Assembly: GCF_030272615.1 (NCBI RefSeq)
Contig: NC_081408.1
Location: forward strand, 307,339,950-307,399,949
Direction of reading: 5' to 3'
DNA length: 60,000 bases
DNA from: Cryptomeria japonica
Lineage: Eukaryota; Streptophyta; Pinopsida; Cupressales; Cupressaceae
A program made the position numbers and the translations under genes. Positions 24,206-36,389 of the stretch are shown piece by piece. A model generated the notes under the pieces. It did no database searches. It saw only the letters and a program-made list of their open reading frames with translations, and was not told the origin of the DNA. How positions within the stretch are numbered: position 1 is the stretch's first letter; every line of letters begins with the position of its first letter.

Positions 24206-27200
24206 CTTCCAAATCAAGGCATATATGATAATTAACATAATCACTACTATCCATAAAATATATTCAAGACATAGCATACATTTTTCTAAATCATTTAATT
24301 CCTTTCTAATCAAGAACATCTACAATAGAATATCCATTTACAACAATCTTATTTAATACATTTCATTCAGAAATCATCTTACTACATGTTCTATAATACA
24401 TGATCTCAATACACTGATTACATAGTCTTCTTTACATTTCCATCTTTCATAACACATGATATCAATTATAATTACATAAATATGCTCCAAGAATCCAAGC
24501 TCATGATGAGATACTATAGATCCAAATCCACTCACGCTAACATCCAAGAAGAATATCTCAATGGTAGAAGGCATCAAACAACCTGACCATGTGGAACCAA
24601 ATAGGAACCACCCCCCGTGCTAGGAGATGACATAAGGTTCCAACTCACACTCAAGACCTAAGCTAATACCTAACAACCATAGGATACAACATGACACTAC
24701 AAGACTCCAACATAAGAATATAAAATCAAAATACATCACATTGCTAAATCAAAGTAATCAACCTCCATAGGCATAATCAACAACAAGGAATATGGATAAT
24801 GGACACATGTGGGGTAGAGTGTCATCACATGCTAGCCTCATGTGGCATCTGTCTCCACCTCGGAGTCACTCAAGGGAGATTGGGTATACCGCTCCAATGG
24901 TCTTCCCAATCTAGGATCCCAAAAACCACCTCCCTGGGTCCATGCAATTGGGGCATACAACAACATATTCTTTATCTTGATTAGGTGAATTCCTGATTAC
25001 CCAACCCACTAATCAATTATTAATAATGTTATCACTTTCAAATTAAACCATAAACTCTTCATATGGTTCCATCAGGTCTAGACCCCCTCCTAGAGGCCTA
25101 ATGCTCAAGACCCTGGTCCACACATGCAAGAACCCACTCTCCCAACCATGGACCATAACCATAGGGTAAAACACAACAAAAGACAACACAATAACAACAT
25201 GAAGCTCAACATGGAAAGAATCCAAAAGTCATTATAAAACTGATATAATTGAATCACAAAGATAGCCATCAACATACAACCAAGAGTGACTTAACAAGGA
25301 TCAAGCCATAAGCTCATAATGTCAAAATGCAATAATAAAGAGAGCCAAAAGAATGTCAAATACACATAAATAGGGGAAATACATGAATCCAATAACATAG
25401 AATCATCCTCCACAGCGAGGCACAACATAAACTCTCATTGGAACTACAATTAACCATCTTCAACAGCAGGGAATCACTCAACTTGTTGGAGCAACATATC
25501 AAAACCTCAACGGACAAGCACAAAACCACTTTTCGGAGCCCAAATGGATTCACACATATCAGAAATGAATGGCACAATTCCCCAAACAATAAAACATAAC
25601 AAAACAAGCCTCTGGAATGAAGACCAAGCAGAGAAATCAACTAAGGGATTCAAAAACCAATCCAAAAATTTGTTGACACTACTTTGGCGCTATTGAAGCC
25701 TAGAGTAGTGTTGTTGTAACAGGGGACCAACTTACAAAAAAAGAGATACATAGATACTCAAATTTGCCCAGATTCAGGCACGGGCCTTACGATGGCATAA
25801 ATACGACCTAGAATTCACTAAAATCCAATAAGAAACCAAAAAAAAGCCTTGTTAAGGCCAACAATACAACACATCCAATAATTCTAACTTATATTGACAA
25901 TAACTTGCACATAAATGATTATAGACATAGCCACTTCAGATCTAATCAAACCAAATGGACACAAGACATGGTATGCAACAACCAACCATTACCACAATGC
26001 ATTCATAGGTAAATTATAATCAACATATCAACATACACCAATGCCCTTTTCTGACAATACAACATACAGATTCATAAAATCATATATAAATATTTTTCCC
26101 AAAATATTACTCCCAATTACTAATAATAGAATATTCATTCATTCTCAAATCTCCCCAAACAATCTTTTAGCAGTCACGAAGAAAACAACTCTTTTCAAAA
26201 ATCAAAATGCAAGAATGGAAAAAGATCTCCAACCTGGAGGTAGACTGATGGTAGTGCAATCGTAGAAGAGAAAAATCCAAACCAACAAGCTTTCCAAAAT
26301 TCAACCCAACCAAGCAATTCTAAAATCCAAAATTCGTAGAAAGATATCCAAAAGCACACCCACAAAAATGCTCACAAAGCCAATAAATATAATCTCATTC
26401 AAAACTACAGAAGAATATCCGTCAATCAAAATATTCCAATAAAATATATTCTATACCAACCCCCCTACCAAAAATCGAGGTAAGAATATAAAATAATATT
26501 ATTTACTTACCCTCAAATCTCAACCAATAAAATAATAGGATAGGTATAAACATAATATTTAATTAGTCAATTAGTAACAAGAGAATGTAATAATAATAAT
26601 ATAATAAACAATAATAATAAATTAAATCCCAATAAAATAAATCAAAGTTAATATAAATAAATGCTCCAATTAAATATAAAACCATAATTAATATAAATAA
26701 ATAAAGAAATAATTAAACAATATTATCCTCACAATCACAACTCCCAAGAGGGTCAATCATAACAAGGGGTAGGTACATGAATAATAGCAAATAAATAAAA
26801 CAACAATGCAAATAAATAAATAATCAAAACAATAAACAATTAGATAAACAATAAATAAATAATAAGATAAATAAATAAATGTACGGACATACATAAATAC
26901 ACATCTAGTAATTAAACAATAAATAAATAAATAAATAATAATCCAATGAATCAAAAGCTCAAATAATAAATCAAAACCAATATAAATAAATAATAAATAA
27001 CCAATAAATAGATGAGCCAAAAATAAATAAATAGATAAACAATAAACAAATAATTAAATGTACAGATACATATAAATGCTCTAGCCAATATAAGTTAAAC
27101 TCAATACTATAAATATCTCCCACATACATATAAAATAATCAAATAAATAATAAATAAATAAATGGATATACTAATAAGCATAAATACTCAACTAATATAA

Positions 27201-28094
27201 TTCCACCAATTAATTATTAATTATTATAAACTCCAAGTAAATAAATATATATAAATATATTGTATTTGTACTAACAATTATTTAATAATTTATGCCAATG
27301 GCTATATGTAGTAATTGATTAATTAATTTTCACAATTCCAAATAACCAATAAAATATAAATCCATAAAATAAACATTAATGAGTAATATTTCTCCAATAA
27401 TAATAATAATCACACATTAGTATTAAATATTAATGTCATCTATTGATTTAATTTAATATTTATAAACTATATAAACCGATGAATTATTAATTAATATATA
27501 ATCACAAACTCACAAGGCAACCTGACATAAGTTTGACCAACATACCACATGACACAGACCAACGACTCAAGCCAAGACACTAATTGACAAGGGTGTCAAC
27601 TTAAGCCTAGAGTATGAGAGGGAAACACATTCCATCTCCAAGAACTTGCCATTGGGATAAAGACACGCTCAGACCTGTGAGACCAGGTGGAGTCGATGCC
27701 CGGTACTTGCAACATATATACAACACATATACATCATAAATGACCAAGGAAGTGATAGAGAATCACAACGTCATATCATGCTCGTATTGAGTCATATGAC
27801 ATCGTCTTTGATCACGAAGACACTAGAAGACAATCACAAACATCGTAGCATCAACTCAGTCATCATAATCATAGAGTAGGGTTAGTGTAATCATAATGTC
27901 ATCAAAATCCAATAAGCAATATGATCTAGCATGAATAATGATCAAATATAGATCCATCATCATATCCAATACAATCATGAAATAGGGTTAGTACATAACA
28001 TGATACCATCAAATCATCATAAAGCAAACTAAGCTAGACCAATATATTCCTTTGATGCACAAAAAGACTAGATGAATCAGGGAGGGGCACTATA
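24206..28094. other. Right part of insert X, non-coding
   Basis: No coding domain was found. The part 24206-26500 is A/C-rich on the plus strand. The part 26500-27480 is very AT-rich with many AATAAATAAATAA runs, and 27530-28094 returns to mixed composition. It continues the sequence interrupted at 11303 by the Tat element. The frames reported over it are low-complexity by-products. Confidence 0.55.
26540..27170. repeat. AAT/AAAT-rich simple sequence
   Basis: Hundreds of bases of interrupted AATA and AAATA units, with perfect runs such as AATAAATAAATAAATAA near 26926. The apparent minus-strand frame 26757-27020, rich in Y, I, F and L, comes from this composition. Confidence 0.8.
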
Positions 28095-28239
28095 CAAACT
28101 TCTTCACATTTTTTTTCTATGGATCTTCAATATCACTCAATCTCTTTTGAAAATCCTTCCAAATCATTTGCAATACCCTAATGCAACTTCTAACAATCTA
28201 TAGTATGACGACACCAATTGCTGGCAGGGGAGAATAGGA

Positions 28240-28665
28240 TTTTCGTGAAAACTCCCCATAGGTTAGAAGTCTTAAATCAATTCCCGGAGGAGTTTCTAGC
28301 ATCAATTTCTGGTGCGGACCCATTTCTTGCATCAGTATCACTCTTCTTCACCCATGTATTGCTCATTTTCTTCCTAATCTCTTCCACATTTCCTTTCCCC
28401 TTACCTTTATCATCTTTTTGCACATTTTATTTTGGTCTATTGGACCCTTCTTGTCCACATTCGTGCTTCTGCAAAATCTTGCAATGTGACCTAATTTGTT
28501 GCAATTGTAGCACACAACATTTCTCTATCCAAACCTATTATTCCCTTGATTTCCTCTTTATCTATACTGATTAGGAATGTGTCCAAAGCTACCAGATGCA
28601 TAACATCTAATATTCCTTCTATTGAAAGAGTTATTTGTGATACTTTTGCTTTCATTTGATTTATG
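28240..28665 (-). pseudogene. Copia-C gag, zinc-knuckle end
   Basis: Read on the minus strand from 28665, a first knuckle has lost two cysteines (CYASGSFGHIPNQY in place of CX2CX4HX4C). Then comes an intact one, CYNCNKLGHIARFC, near 28460-28505, then a Lys-rich stretch and MSNTWVKKSDTDARNGS. This is the C-terminal half of a copia gag. The rest is cut off at 28666 by the copia-A LTR and should resume beyond the right edge. That X sits between this gag and the long unknown ORF, with a clean target duplication, places both in one element. Confidence 0.7.
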
Positions 28666-31277
28666 TGAAGAACACAAATGGACACTGAGAGGGGGGGTGA
28701 ATCAGTGTATTTTAAAATTTTATAGATTAAGTGTGTGGATATTAAGAATGTAATGTAAATTAGAATACACACACACACAAAGATCAAACCATAACACAAA
28801 ATTTAAGAGGAAAACCCAAAGTGGGAAAAACCTCGATGAGAATAGCTATTGGAGTCTACTGCTCCAATCCAGCCTCACAAGAAAATCATTGATTACAAAT
28901 TTTATGGGCACCAACCCAAAGGATCATCTACCCCTTCTTTAAGAACCTACTCAGAGAAATACAATAATATCATTTTTTTACAATGCAATGATAAAAATTT
29001 GTTACAAATGTGTTTTGTAACACTTAACAAATTTCTCACACCTTGAGAATGGATTTCTCTGCTTATTGATGTTCTTCCTCTATTTTATCTTCTTCCTCTA
29101 TCTAATTCTCTTCTTCTCTCTGCCTTTTGTTCACCTTGCTAAATGTTGTCTTTTCTTTGTTCACACACTTTTTTGATTCTGTAGCTTCCTCAATCTTACT
29201 CTTGGCAAAAACTCCCACTTTTTCTCTACTTCTCACAGTAGTCTTGTTGAGATTTTTTTAATTTCCACCTCTATCTCAATCTCAACAGCCACACCTACAA
29301 TTGTTAAATCTCATCAAATATACTGCTTGATTCATGGCAATATACACCTTAAATTTTTTGTTACAAAGCATCTAAATCAAATATCTTATTCAATTCTGTT
29401 ATCTTGGAGATTTCTATTACAGGATATTTTATTTTATGTCCTGAATATGTTCCCAGATTGGCTACCTATATTAAATTCATCCTTTCTATCTTCAGATCAT
29501 TATTTGTACTTAGATTACTAAGTTTATTAATCTTCCTTTGCCTAAGGAGATCTGGTATCCTTCCTCAAGCCACACTAATAGCCTGCAACACCGTCACTAT
29601 TAATGCATTCTCCATCCTCTATTCTAATTGATTCGATGACAACTACCTATATAAGTGAAATCTTTAGTTGGTAGTTGGCAACAAACTCTGGTAATAGATG
29701 AGTCAGATTCGATTTCCCCTATGTGCAATCAGTGAGCACCACGTCATCAAAATAACTTTCAAATTAGTCTATCAACTCTTGGTCAACTGCCACGTTGATT
29801 GTCTTTTTTTACAACATGCAAATGTGGCATCACAATCTTCACATTTGGCATTCAAGTTGGTTGGTCAATATTGGTGAACCATACTCAACCTGCCATGTGG
29901 ACTATCAGGCTACACGGAACCATCAAACTCCATAATATGGCTAACTCTCGTGTTATGTGCATTGCAAATATGTCTATAGGATGGCGAGAGCCACTAACTT
30001 CTTTCCCTTCATTATCCTGCATCATCATTCTCAAACCTATTTTACCCGTGCGAGCTGGAAAGGTGCACCTTTCACTTTGTTCTTTCTTACCCCATAAGAC
30101 ACTTTCTCTGTAGTCTTCATAGCCACAAGATGGAGAGGGGAACCTCTATTTCCTTTAGTATTCTTACCCTACATGACCATCCTTTTGTCTCTTTCAATGA
30201 TGTGGGATAATGGGATCCTTATTAGCTTTTCTTTTGTTTCCCCATAGGCTCTTTGGAATTCCTTCTTACCCGTTGTGGGATAGTGGAATGTGCATCATCT
30301 CCCATTTGTATTTCCCCACAAGGGTTCTATCCTCTAGTCTTTGGCATCATGGGATAGTGGGGGACATCTCTCCCTTTACCTCATGTTACCCCAACAAGGT
30401 CACCATACACCCACTTTACATTGTGCAGGATAGCGGGAAGCCTTGAGCTCCTTTGTTTTCTTACCTCACATGTCTTTATCATGTTGAGTTTGTGTGATGC
30501 AGGATAGCAGGATTCATCCTCCCTTCACTTTTCTTTCTTATCCTGCACGCACCTTTTTCTTCTCTCTATTCTCATGGGATGGTGGGAAACGTCTCTTGCC
30601 TTTGTCCTTATAAGCCTGCATAGTCATATCACTCTGGCATTTTATGGTGTGGGGTAGCGGGATATGCCATACTCTGCTTGTAACTTCCCCTCATGGAATT
30701 CGATCTTGACTTTCTGTAGTGCAAGATGACAGGGAGCCTCTCTCCTCTTTGTTTTATCTTAACCCGCACACCTGCATCTTACTTATCATTGAGGTTATGG
30801 GATAGTGGGGGAACTCTATCCGCTTTGCTTTTAAGTTACCCCACAGGGTCTTATTTCTCACATTCATCACTTTGTGGGATAGAAGAGAACATATTTTGGT
30901 ATACCTTAAGGGTTTGCATAGCCTGAATGTGATTATAGTGATAGACACAGTCACACTAAAACGTAGGGAAATACAATCATGTCGAAAAAATGTCAAACAA
31001 TGGATTTTCACATTTTTTCAATCTGCAACTGAGATATTTCAAATCCGATGGATTAAGAACATTGAGAGCTCATCATAGAAGTATGGCACCACACCATTTT
31101 CACCTCTTCTACACATGAAGTCATTTCTTTTGTGAAACATATCAATTTTTCTACAACCTGCAAATTTTGTGTAGCAAAACACAACATGTTATGTATGACT
31201 GCATAACCTGCGTGTTATGTGCTTCACTTGTCTACAAATTTTCTCTTGTTGACATCAATGACAACTCCATTGCCAAA
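28666..31277 (-). mobile_element. Copia-A 3' LTR
   Basis: The left 260 bases match the partial LTR at 59716-60000 with about 12% differences by eye, starting TGAAGA and including the GAGAGGGGGG block. Its inner edge is set near 31277, where the minus strand reads AAAAGGGGGAGATT, a copia polypurine tract. The exact inner edge cannot be confirmed because the far end of the other LTR lies outside the window. About 900 bases are a tandem repeat. It cuts the copia-C gag. Confidence 0.75.
29970..30890. repeat. Minisatellite inside copia-A LTR, 72-77 bp period
   Basis: The motif GGGATAGTGGGA and close variants recurs at about 30203, 30275, 30350, 30425, 30499, 30574, 30649, 30721, 30796 and 30873, a spacing of 72-77 bp. 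Weaker copies lie near 29975 and 30130. Each unit also has a CTTACCCCACA-like block. Confidence 0.85.
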
Positions 31278-31292
31278 AATCTCCCCCTTTTG
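31278..31292 (-). other. Copia-A polypurine tract
   Basis: The minus strand reads AAAAGGGGGAGATT just inside the LTR, the usual copia plus-strand primer. A second GGGGGAGAT lies at about 31480-31488, so either could have served. Confidence 0.6.
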
Positions 31293-31579
31293 CATTGATT
31301 TCAACATGCAAACCATTTCTCCTCCTTTGACAACAATGGCAAAGGGCCTGGCATATTCTTCTCCCCTTGTGACCATCTGTGTATACATAAATTGGGACAA
31401 CATGTACCACCTAAAGGCTAGATGAACCATTAAAAAAATATAAAAGTAGTGTGAATACTGCTTATAAAAATTTATGATCTCCCCCTGAGACAAAGCATGA
31501 GGTTCAAAGGTGAAAAGTGTAAAACAATATGCTCCCCCTGAACCATAGACTACACAAAAATGCTTAAGTGCAAAAAAGG

Positions 31580-32210
31580 GTGGAAGAACACCCAATTTAT
31601 GTCTTAGATATTCAAAGTTGTCCTTTGGAAGTGGGTTAGAGAAGATATCAACAACTTGTTCGCTAGTGCACACATGTTCAACTTTTACCTCTTTCTCTAC
31701 AACCTTTTCCCCAAGAAAATGATATTTGATTGCAATGTGTTTTGTTATACAATGTATGATAGGGTTCTTTGATATATTTATAGTACTTGAGTTGTCACAC
31801 ATGATGGGAATGGGATCTAAAGACTCTACCTAAATGTCTTTGAGAGTCTACTTCATCCACAGGACTTGAGAACAACATGTAGCAGCTGCAATATACTCTG
31901 CTTCCATAGTTGATAATGAAATGGATTGTTGCTTCTTGTTGTACCATGACACTAACCTGTCTCCAAGGAAGAAATATCCGCCATTGGTTCTCTTCCTCTC
32001 ATCTACACATCCTACCCAATCTGCATTAGTATAGACATACAAAGTGAAATCTCCTCTCTTTGGGTACCATAAGCCATAACTAAGAGTCCCTTGCAGATAC
32101 TTGAATATTCTCCTAACAACATGGACATGTGATTTCTTAGGAGCTGCTTGAAATCTTGCCACCATACACAATACTTGAACTATATCAAGCCTTGAGGCAA
32201 TGAGATACAA
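31580..32210 (-). pseudogene. Copia-A RNase H
   Basis: From high to low coordinates: MYLIASRLDIVQVLC, the connection VRRIFKYLQGTLSYG, then the RNase H signature YTNADWVGC, LSTMEAEYIAAA, CDNSSTINISKNP, TKHIAIKYHF, EQVVDIFSNPLPKD and the end LRHKLGVL. Two TAG codons near 31830 break the frame between the Glu and the third Asp motifs. The order and residues are those of Ty1/copia RNase H, which removes RNA from the hybrid during reverse transcription. Confidence 0.9.
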
Positions 32211-32700
32211 TAGGCTTCCTATGATAGATCAACACAAGGTCTGATTTACACTAGATGACTCATCATCCTTACTTAATTTACAATCTATTACCATGGGAGT
32301 AATAACCGGTTTACTATCTTCCATTTGAAACTACTTTAACAAGTCTTTGGCATACTTGGTTTGAGAGATGAAAAATCCCTTATTCTGCTGTGATATTTGC
32401 AAACCAAGAAAATATGATAACTCTCCAAGCAAAGGCATCTCAAACTCACACTGCATCTAGTTGACAAATTCTTTGCATAGGGAATCCTTATTGCCTCCAA
32501 AGATGATTTCATCTACATACACCACTACTAAGATATATGCTCACTTTCTACCTTAATGTATAAATTGTTGTCAACGTTTCCCTTCCTGAAGCCTTGCTAA
32601 TAGAGATACTTATCCATTCTTAAATACCATGCTCTAGGGGCTTGCTTTAATCCATACAATGCTTTCTTCAATCTGCAGACAAAGTTCTCATCTTCATGTA
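32211..32700 (-). pseudogene. Copia-A reverse transcriptase, C-terminal part
   Basis: Read from 32700 downward: [23 protein letters not shown], the copia motif, then VYVDE at about 32505-32522 where YVDD is expected, IIFGGNKDSLCKEFV, and ISQTKYAKDLLK. Several stops interrupt it. It is the continuation of the half at 48774-48967. The two halves meet at EGFQ / LHEDENF when hAT-1 and one target copy are removed. Confidence 0.88.
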
Positions 32701-32739
32701 GTTGAAATCAGGGATAAATTTAAGAAACCCCCATGGGTA

Positions 32740-33150
32740 AAGGTGTAAAATCCTAGTGAATCTTTCAATATTTTGGAGAAAATATTAATTTTTTTGGCGA
32801 TTTTTTTTTAATAGGGGAAAAATATTAAATTCCGTTGGCAAATTTTTCTCAGATTAGTAAGAATTCTATGAAAATTAAGGCGAATTTTTCATTCTTTTAG
32901 GAAAAAATATTAATTTTATTGGCGAATCTTTTTCTTTTGCGTGAAATATTTTAAAAAATTAAGGTGAATATTTCATTATTTTGGGGGAAAAATAATAATT
33001 ACATTGGTGATTTTGTTCATATTGCATGAAAATAGTGGAAAAATTAATTCGAATCATTCATTATTTTTGGGGGAAAATAATAATTATATTGGCGAATTTT
33101 TTTCATTCACATAAAAATTGTAAAGTAATTAAGGCTAATCTTCCATTACT
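32740..33150 (+). repeat. Subterminal repeats with TTGGCGAAT core
   Basis: Units of about 90-100 bp repeat four to five times. Each contains an A-rich GGGGGAAAAATAATAATT block followed by TTGGCGAAT or TTGGTGAT and a T-run. Short subterminal repeats are where hAT transposases bind, so these may be binding sites. A stray copy lies at about 43050-43085. Confidence 0.7.
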
Positions 33151-33189
33151 AATTAGAGAAAAAAACTAATATAGCAAACATATCACATC

Positions 33190-34050
33190 TTAGTTGTAAG
33201 TGTCCTTCATATCCGTATGAAATCTTTTAGAAAGCCACTTTTTGGCACATATGAAATCTTGATCAAGGATTATCTAATCCTTTTGCATAGAAAATTCAAA
33301 ACACTATGTGTTAGAGGAAGAAAAATACGGAGGATAGCACATATTTAATATTCAATGAGAAGCTACTAATATTAATCTATGTTGAGGTTTGTGAGTCATG
33401 TACAAGTGTTAGGACTATTGAAATGAAATATTTCTTGTGGAATGAGATAAAAGTACATCTTACACATATTAATATAGTATATGGAATAATCCAAAGTATA
33501 GACCTGACAGTGAATTGCCGCCAATTCGCAAATCGTGAAATATGGTCATTATTTGCATGCTGCATTTCAGACTGTAGAAGATAGACATTTTCTATAGATA
33601 AGTTTTTATGAAGTGTTGTTGTTTTGCTTGCAGAGGTTTTAAAATGAAGCACATAGAAGGTGTAGCTGAATTGTAGCATAAGGAGATATGGTTGAAGGTT
33701 TGCAGATGCCATGAAGTAAAGAAAATTGATGACTTGCCTTGTAGCCAGAGGGTTATTAAAATAGCCAAAGATAACTAGAAGTTTATTAAAAGGTTCGAGT
33801 GTGATTGCAAGCTTTGGCTATAGTTGCAAATAATTTTGATCTCTCTGGCAACTGCCATGTCCCCCTTATAATGGGTAGAATGCATAAGAAAGCTAGGTGA
33901 AGACACAGGAGATGCAGTTTCGGAGTCAAGCATCCTTGCTTGATCAAAAATCTCAAAGTTCTCCCCTACCAAGAAATGCAATGAGAATCTTGTATCATGG
34001 TATTCTCTGCATCAATAACCAAAAATGTGTGATAGTGGCATGGCTCATAA
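33190..34050. other. hAT-1 interior, unassigned
   Basis: Two minus-strand frames (33377-33712 and 33775-33981) have near-normal amino-acid composition, for instance ARMLDSETASPVSSPS in the second. I recognise no family and there is no splice-site or promoter evidence, so I do not call them genes. They could be fragments of captured host exons. Confidence 0.3.
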
Positions 34051-34060
34051 GGTAGTTCAC

Positions 34061-34105
34061 ATTCATGAAAGCTTTCTATGTCTCTAAATGAAAGCTTTCA
34101 TGAAT
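34061..34105. repeat. Perfect 16-bp inverted repeat
   Basis: ATTCATGAAAGCTTTC at 34061-34076 and its exact reverse complement at 34090-34105 are separated by 13 bases. The result is a strong hairpin in AT-rich DNA. No terminator or RNA gene is evident around it. Confidence 0.9.
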
Positions 34106-34109
34106 ATTG

Positions 34110-36380
34110 GCCTGGACGTTTTACGACATTGCAATACATGTTACACATTCTCGTAAAAGGTTGGTAGCTTGTTGCATTATTTATGATTATAAAAGGAATA
34201 TCAAGGCCGTAAAGAAGGGTTTTGTAATTTTCTCATATGTAGGAAGAGTAGAACTAGAAATGGGGCTTTGTGTTGTTTAGTGTGTAGGATGGTTTCATGG
34301 TGAAAGAATGTACACTTTCTTTTAGTAGTTTTTCAATTAGATCATGAATAGACTACGATATTTATTATTGTTGCTAACATTGTGTTCATTTATACTTTTA
34401 GATATTACATGAATGGTGAATCATAATATTAAGGATATTTTGATTTGTCTTGGAAATTTTATTGTCAATGTTTGACTATGTAGTGTGAATGTGGATTTCC
34501 TTCAAGGAAGGAATTACATTCTATTTGCAAGTTACTGTAATTCTAGAGTAATGTAATGGATCTATAAGAATAATTTGTGAAACTACACATGAAGTTGTGT
34601 TAATGCTACGCGTTAATGCTCAATTGACTCACTATTATGAAATAATTTGCTGCTTGGATTTGCATTCTTGATCTCATATTCGACTCCAAGATCTATTTCG
34701 GAAATACATCAAAATCAAAGTCTAATTAAATGTAGATTAATTAAGGTGTATTTTTTACTTTTTTTTTGGAAATTAACACATATAGAAAGTGTACTACATA
34801 TCCATTGGAATTAGAAATGTACTTTTTAACATGTATATGAAATCTTCATCTTAGATTCTAAGCAATCTTTTCGCATAAAAAACACTCCTCCTGTAAGAGG
34901 ACTTTATGCTTGTCATTTTGATGAAGAGTTGCATGGGTAAAGCTATTAGCTTGTTCTTGAAGAAAATATTGAATTGGCGGTTAAATGATTATAGCAGACT
35001 GATGAGTTTTGATCCTTTCATTAGGTGGCATGAAGAGTTGCATGCTAGCATGAAGAGTTTTGATTCTTTAGAAAGACAAAAAGGTGAAAAGGAATATTTA
35101 GAACTTCTAAATTTATAGCTTTGAGGTTTTTCATAAATTGGTAGCAGTTGAGCTGATCAAGGAGCATTATAAATATTTCCCTCTACACCTGTTAAAGAAC
35201 AATATCAAAAATGGAATGCCCATATGTAGATGTTTCCTATGTGTTCATAAGATATAGGTTTAATAACACCAGGTGGAGAATATTTCAGGAAGGCTATGTT
35301 TATAGCTGCACAACAGATTGCTTTGTAGCTAAAGAGACTTTCAAATCGAAGGAGGTAGCTAAAGGGATTTTTAAAGGCCATCTGTAGCTGCACATGGCCT
35401 TTCCCTGGTTGCCTACATTCAGTCCCTCATCTCCTGAAGTCTAAGAAAGAGAGGGAGTGGGGAGGAGAACAATGAGGAAAGAGAAGAGTCGGCTCAAGCA
35501 AAGAGCTTGTTTAGTTAAAATTGATAACTAAAGCTTGACCCCTTTTCTAATTACAATACCCATCTCTGGAGCTCATCCAGTAGTTTTTGTGGAGCTTTAA
35601 CTCATCCACTAGTTTTTATAGCTAGAATCTTGCATCCATAAAACTCCTCCTCTAGTTTTTATAGTTAGAATCTTGCATCCATAAAGTTATCAACAATGAT
35701 ATGGTGGTGTGGCTCAAACAGTTGAATTTCAACAATATTTAATTCTTCACTGTGGTCCATGATAGTTTCATGATAATTTTATTCATATGGTTTGATAAGT
35801 TATCCTATTCTATTATAGGTTTCATATTGGGAATATATCATTTCCATGCATATAAAATAAACACATGTCAAATGAGAACATGACAGTTGTATACAACCTT
35901 AAGCTTGTTGCATTCCTTACTCTTATAAAATGAATTTCAAGGCTATAATTAAGAGAGTTTTTTTGAGGGAATCTTGGTCTCTTTGGAAAACAATATAGTA
36001 GTAGTGTCTAAGTTAGAATGTGGAGTCTTCCACAGTGAAGAATGTATATACTCCTTCAGCAATATTAATTAGTTTATGATCTGTCATGACAATTACTATA
36101 GATATAGTCTCTAGAATGTACTTATTGATCTCACATGAATAATAATATCAATGGTTTTTTTTCTTGTCTTTGCAAATCTCTTGTGAAAGTGAAATTTTGT
36201 TTGTGGGTTTATATACTTGTATAAAAAATTAGAATAATAATAAAAAAAGATATATATACTATTAATATATATCGTGCAAGGCAACTTATGATAAGTGTGC
36301 ATTTAATGAGATATTTATGCTAAAGCTGATCAAATACCTTTAAATTGGGCATTGGGGTATTACCATATTTTCACATTACA
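34110..36380. other. hAT-1 interior, no gene seen
   Basis: AT-rich DNA without recognised domains. The plus-strand frame 34906-35118 is short and unsupported. Variants of GTAGCTAAAG recur at about 35326-35390. Confidence 0.4.
35609..35690. repeat. Two-copy tandem repeat, 43-bp period
   Basis: CTAGTTTTTATAG followed by TAGAATCTTGCATCCATAAA occurs at 35609 and again at 35652 with one mismatch. A partial earlier copy (AGTAGTTTTTGTGGAGCT) lies at about 35580. Confidence 0.8.
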
Positions 36381-36389
36381 TGTTCGAGT

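Larger units (their letters stand above)
10239..28094. mobile_element. LTR-like insert X (solo LTR or non-coding LTR element)
   Basis: It begins TGTAATGCCC and ends GGGGCACTATA. The end read on the other strand is TATAGTGCCC, 8 of 10 identical to the start, as expected for LTR termini with decay. The bases CAAAC flank both sides (10234-10238 and 28095-28099), a 5-bp target duplication. Removing the nested Tat element leaves about 4.95 kb with no coding domain. Both flanks belong to copia-C: its leader on the left and its gag on the right. It could be a very long solo LTR or an element without genes. I found no internal primer site. Confidence 0.6.

Noticed and set aside
26757-27020. Tyr/Ile/Phe-rich frame resembling a membrane protein
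   Set aside because: Produced by AAT/AAAT simple sequence.
28095-28240. Possible further coding part between copia-C gag and the unknown ORF
   Set aside because: Only broken short readings; treated as spacer, though a continuous gag-ORF fusion cannot be excluded.
28218-28574. Plus-strand hydrophobic frame
   Set aside because: Antisense shadow of the copia-C gag.
30210-31078. Several plus- and minus-strand frames
   Set aside because: They fall in the LTR minisatellite and repeat its period; no domain.
31224-31575. Extension of copia-A RNase H past LRHKLGVL
   Set aside because: Runs through the polypurine tract into the LTR by chance; the domain ends at LGVL.
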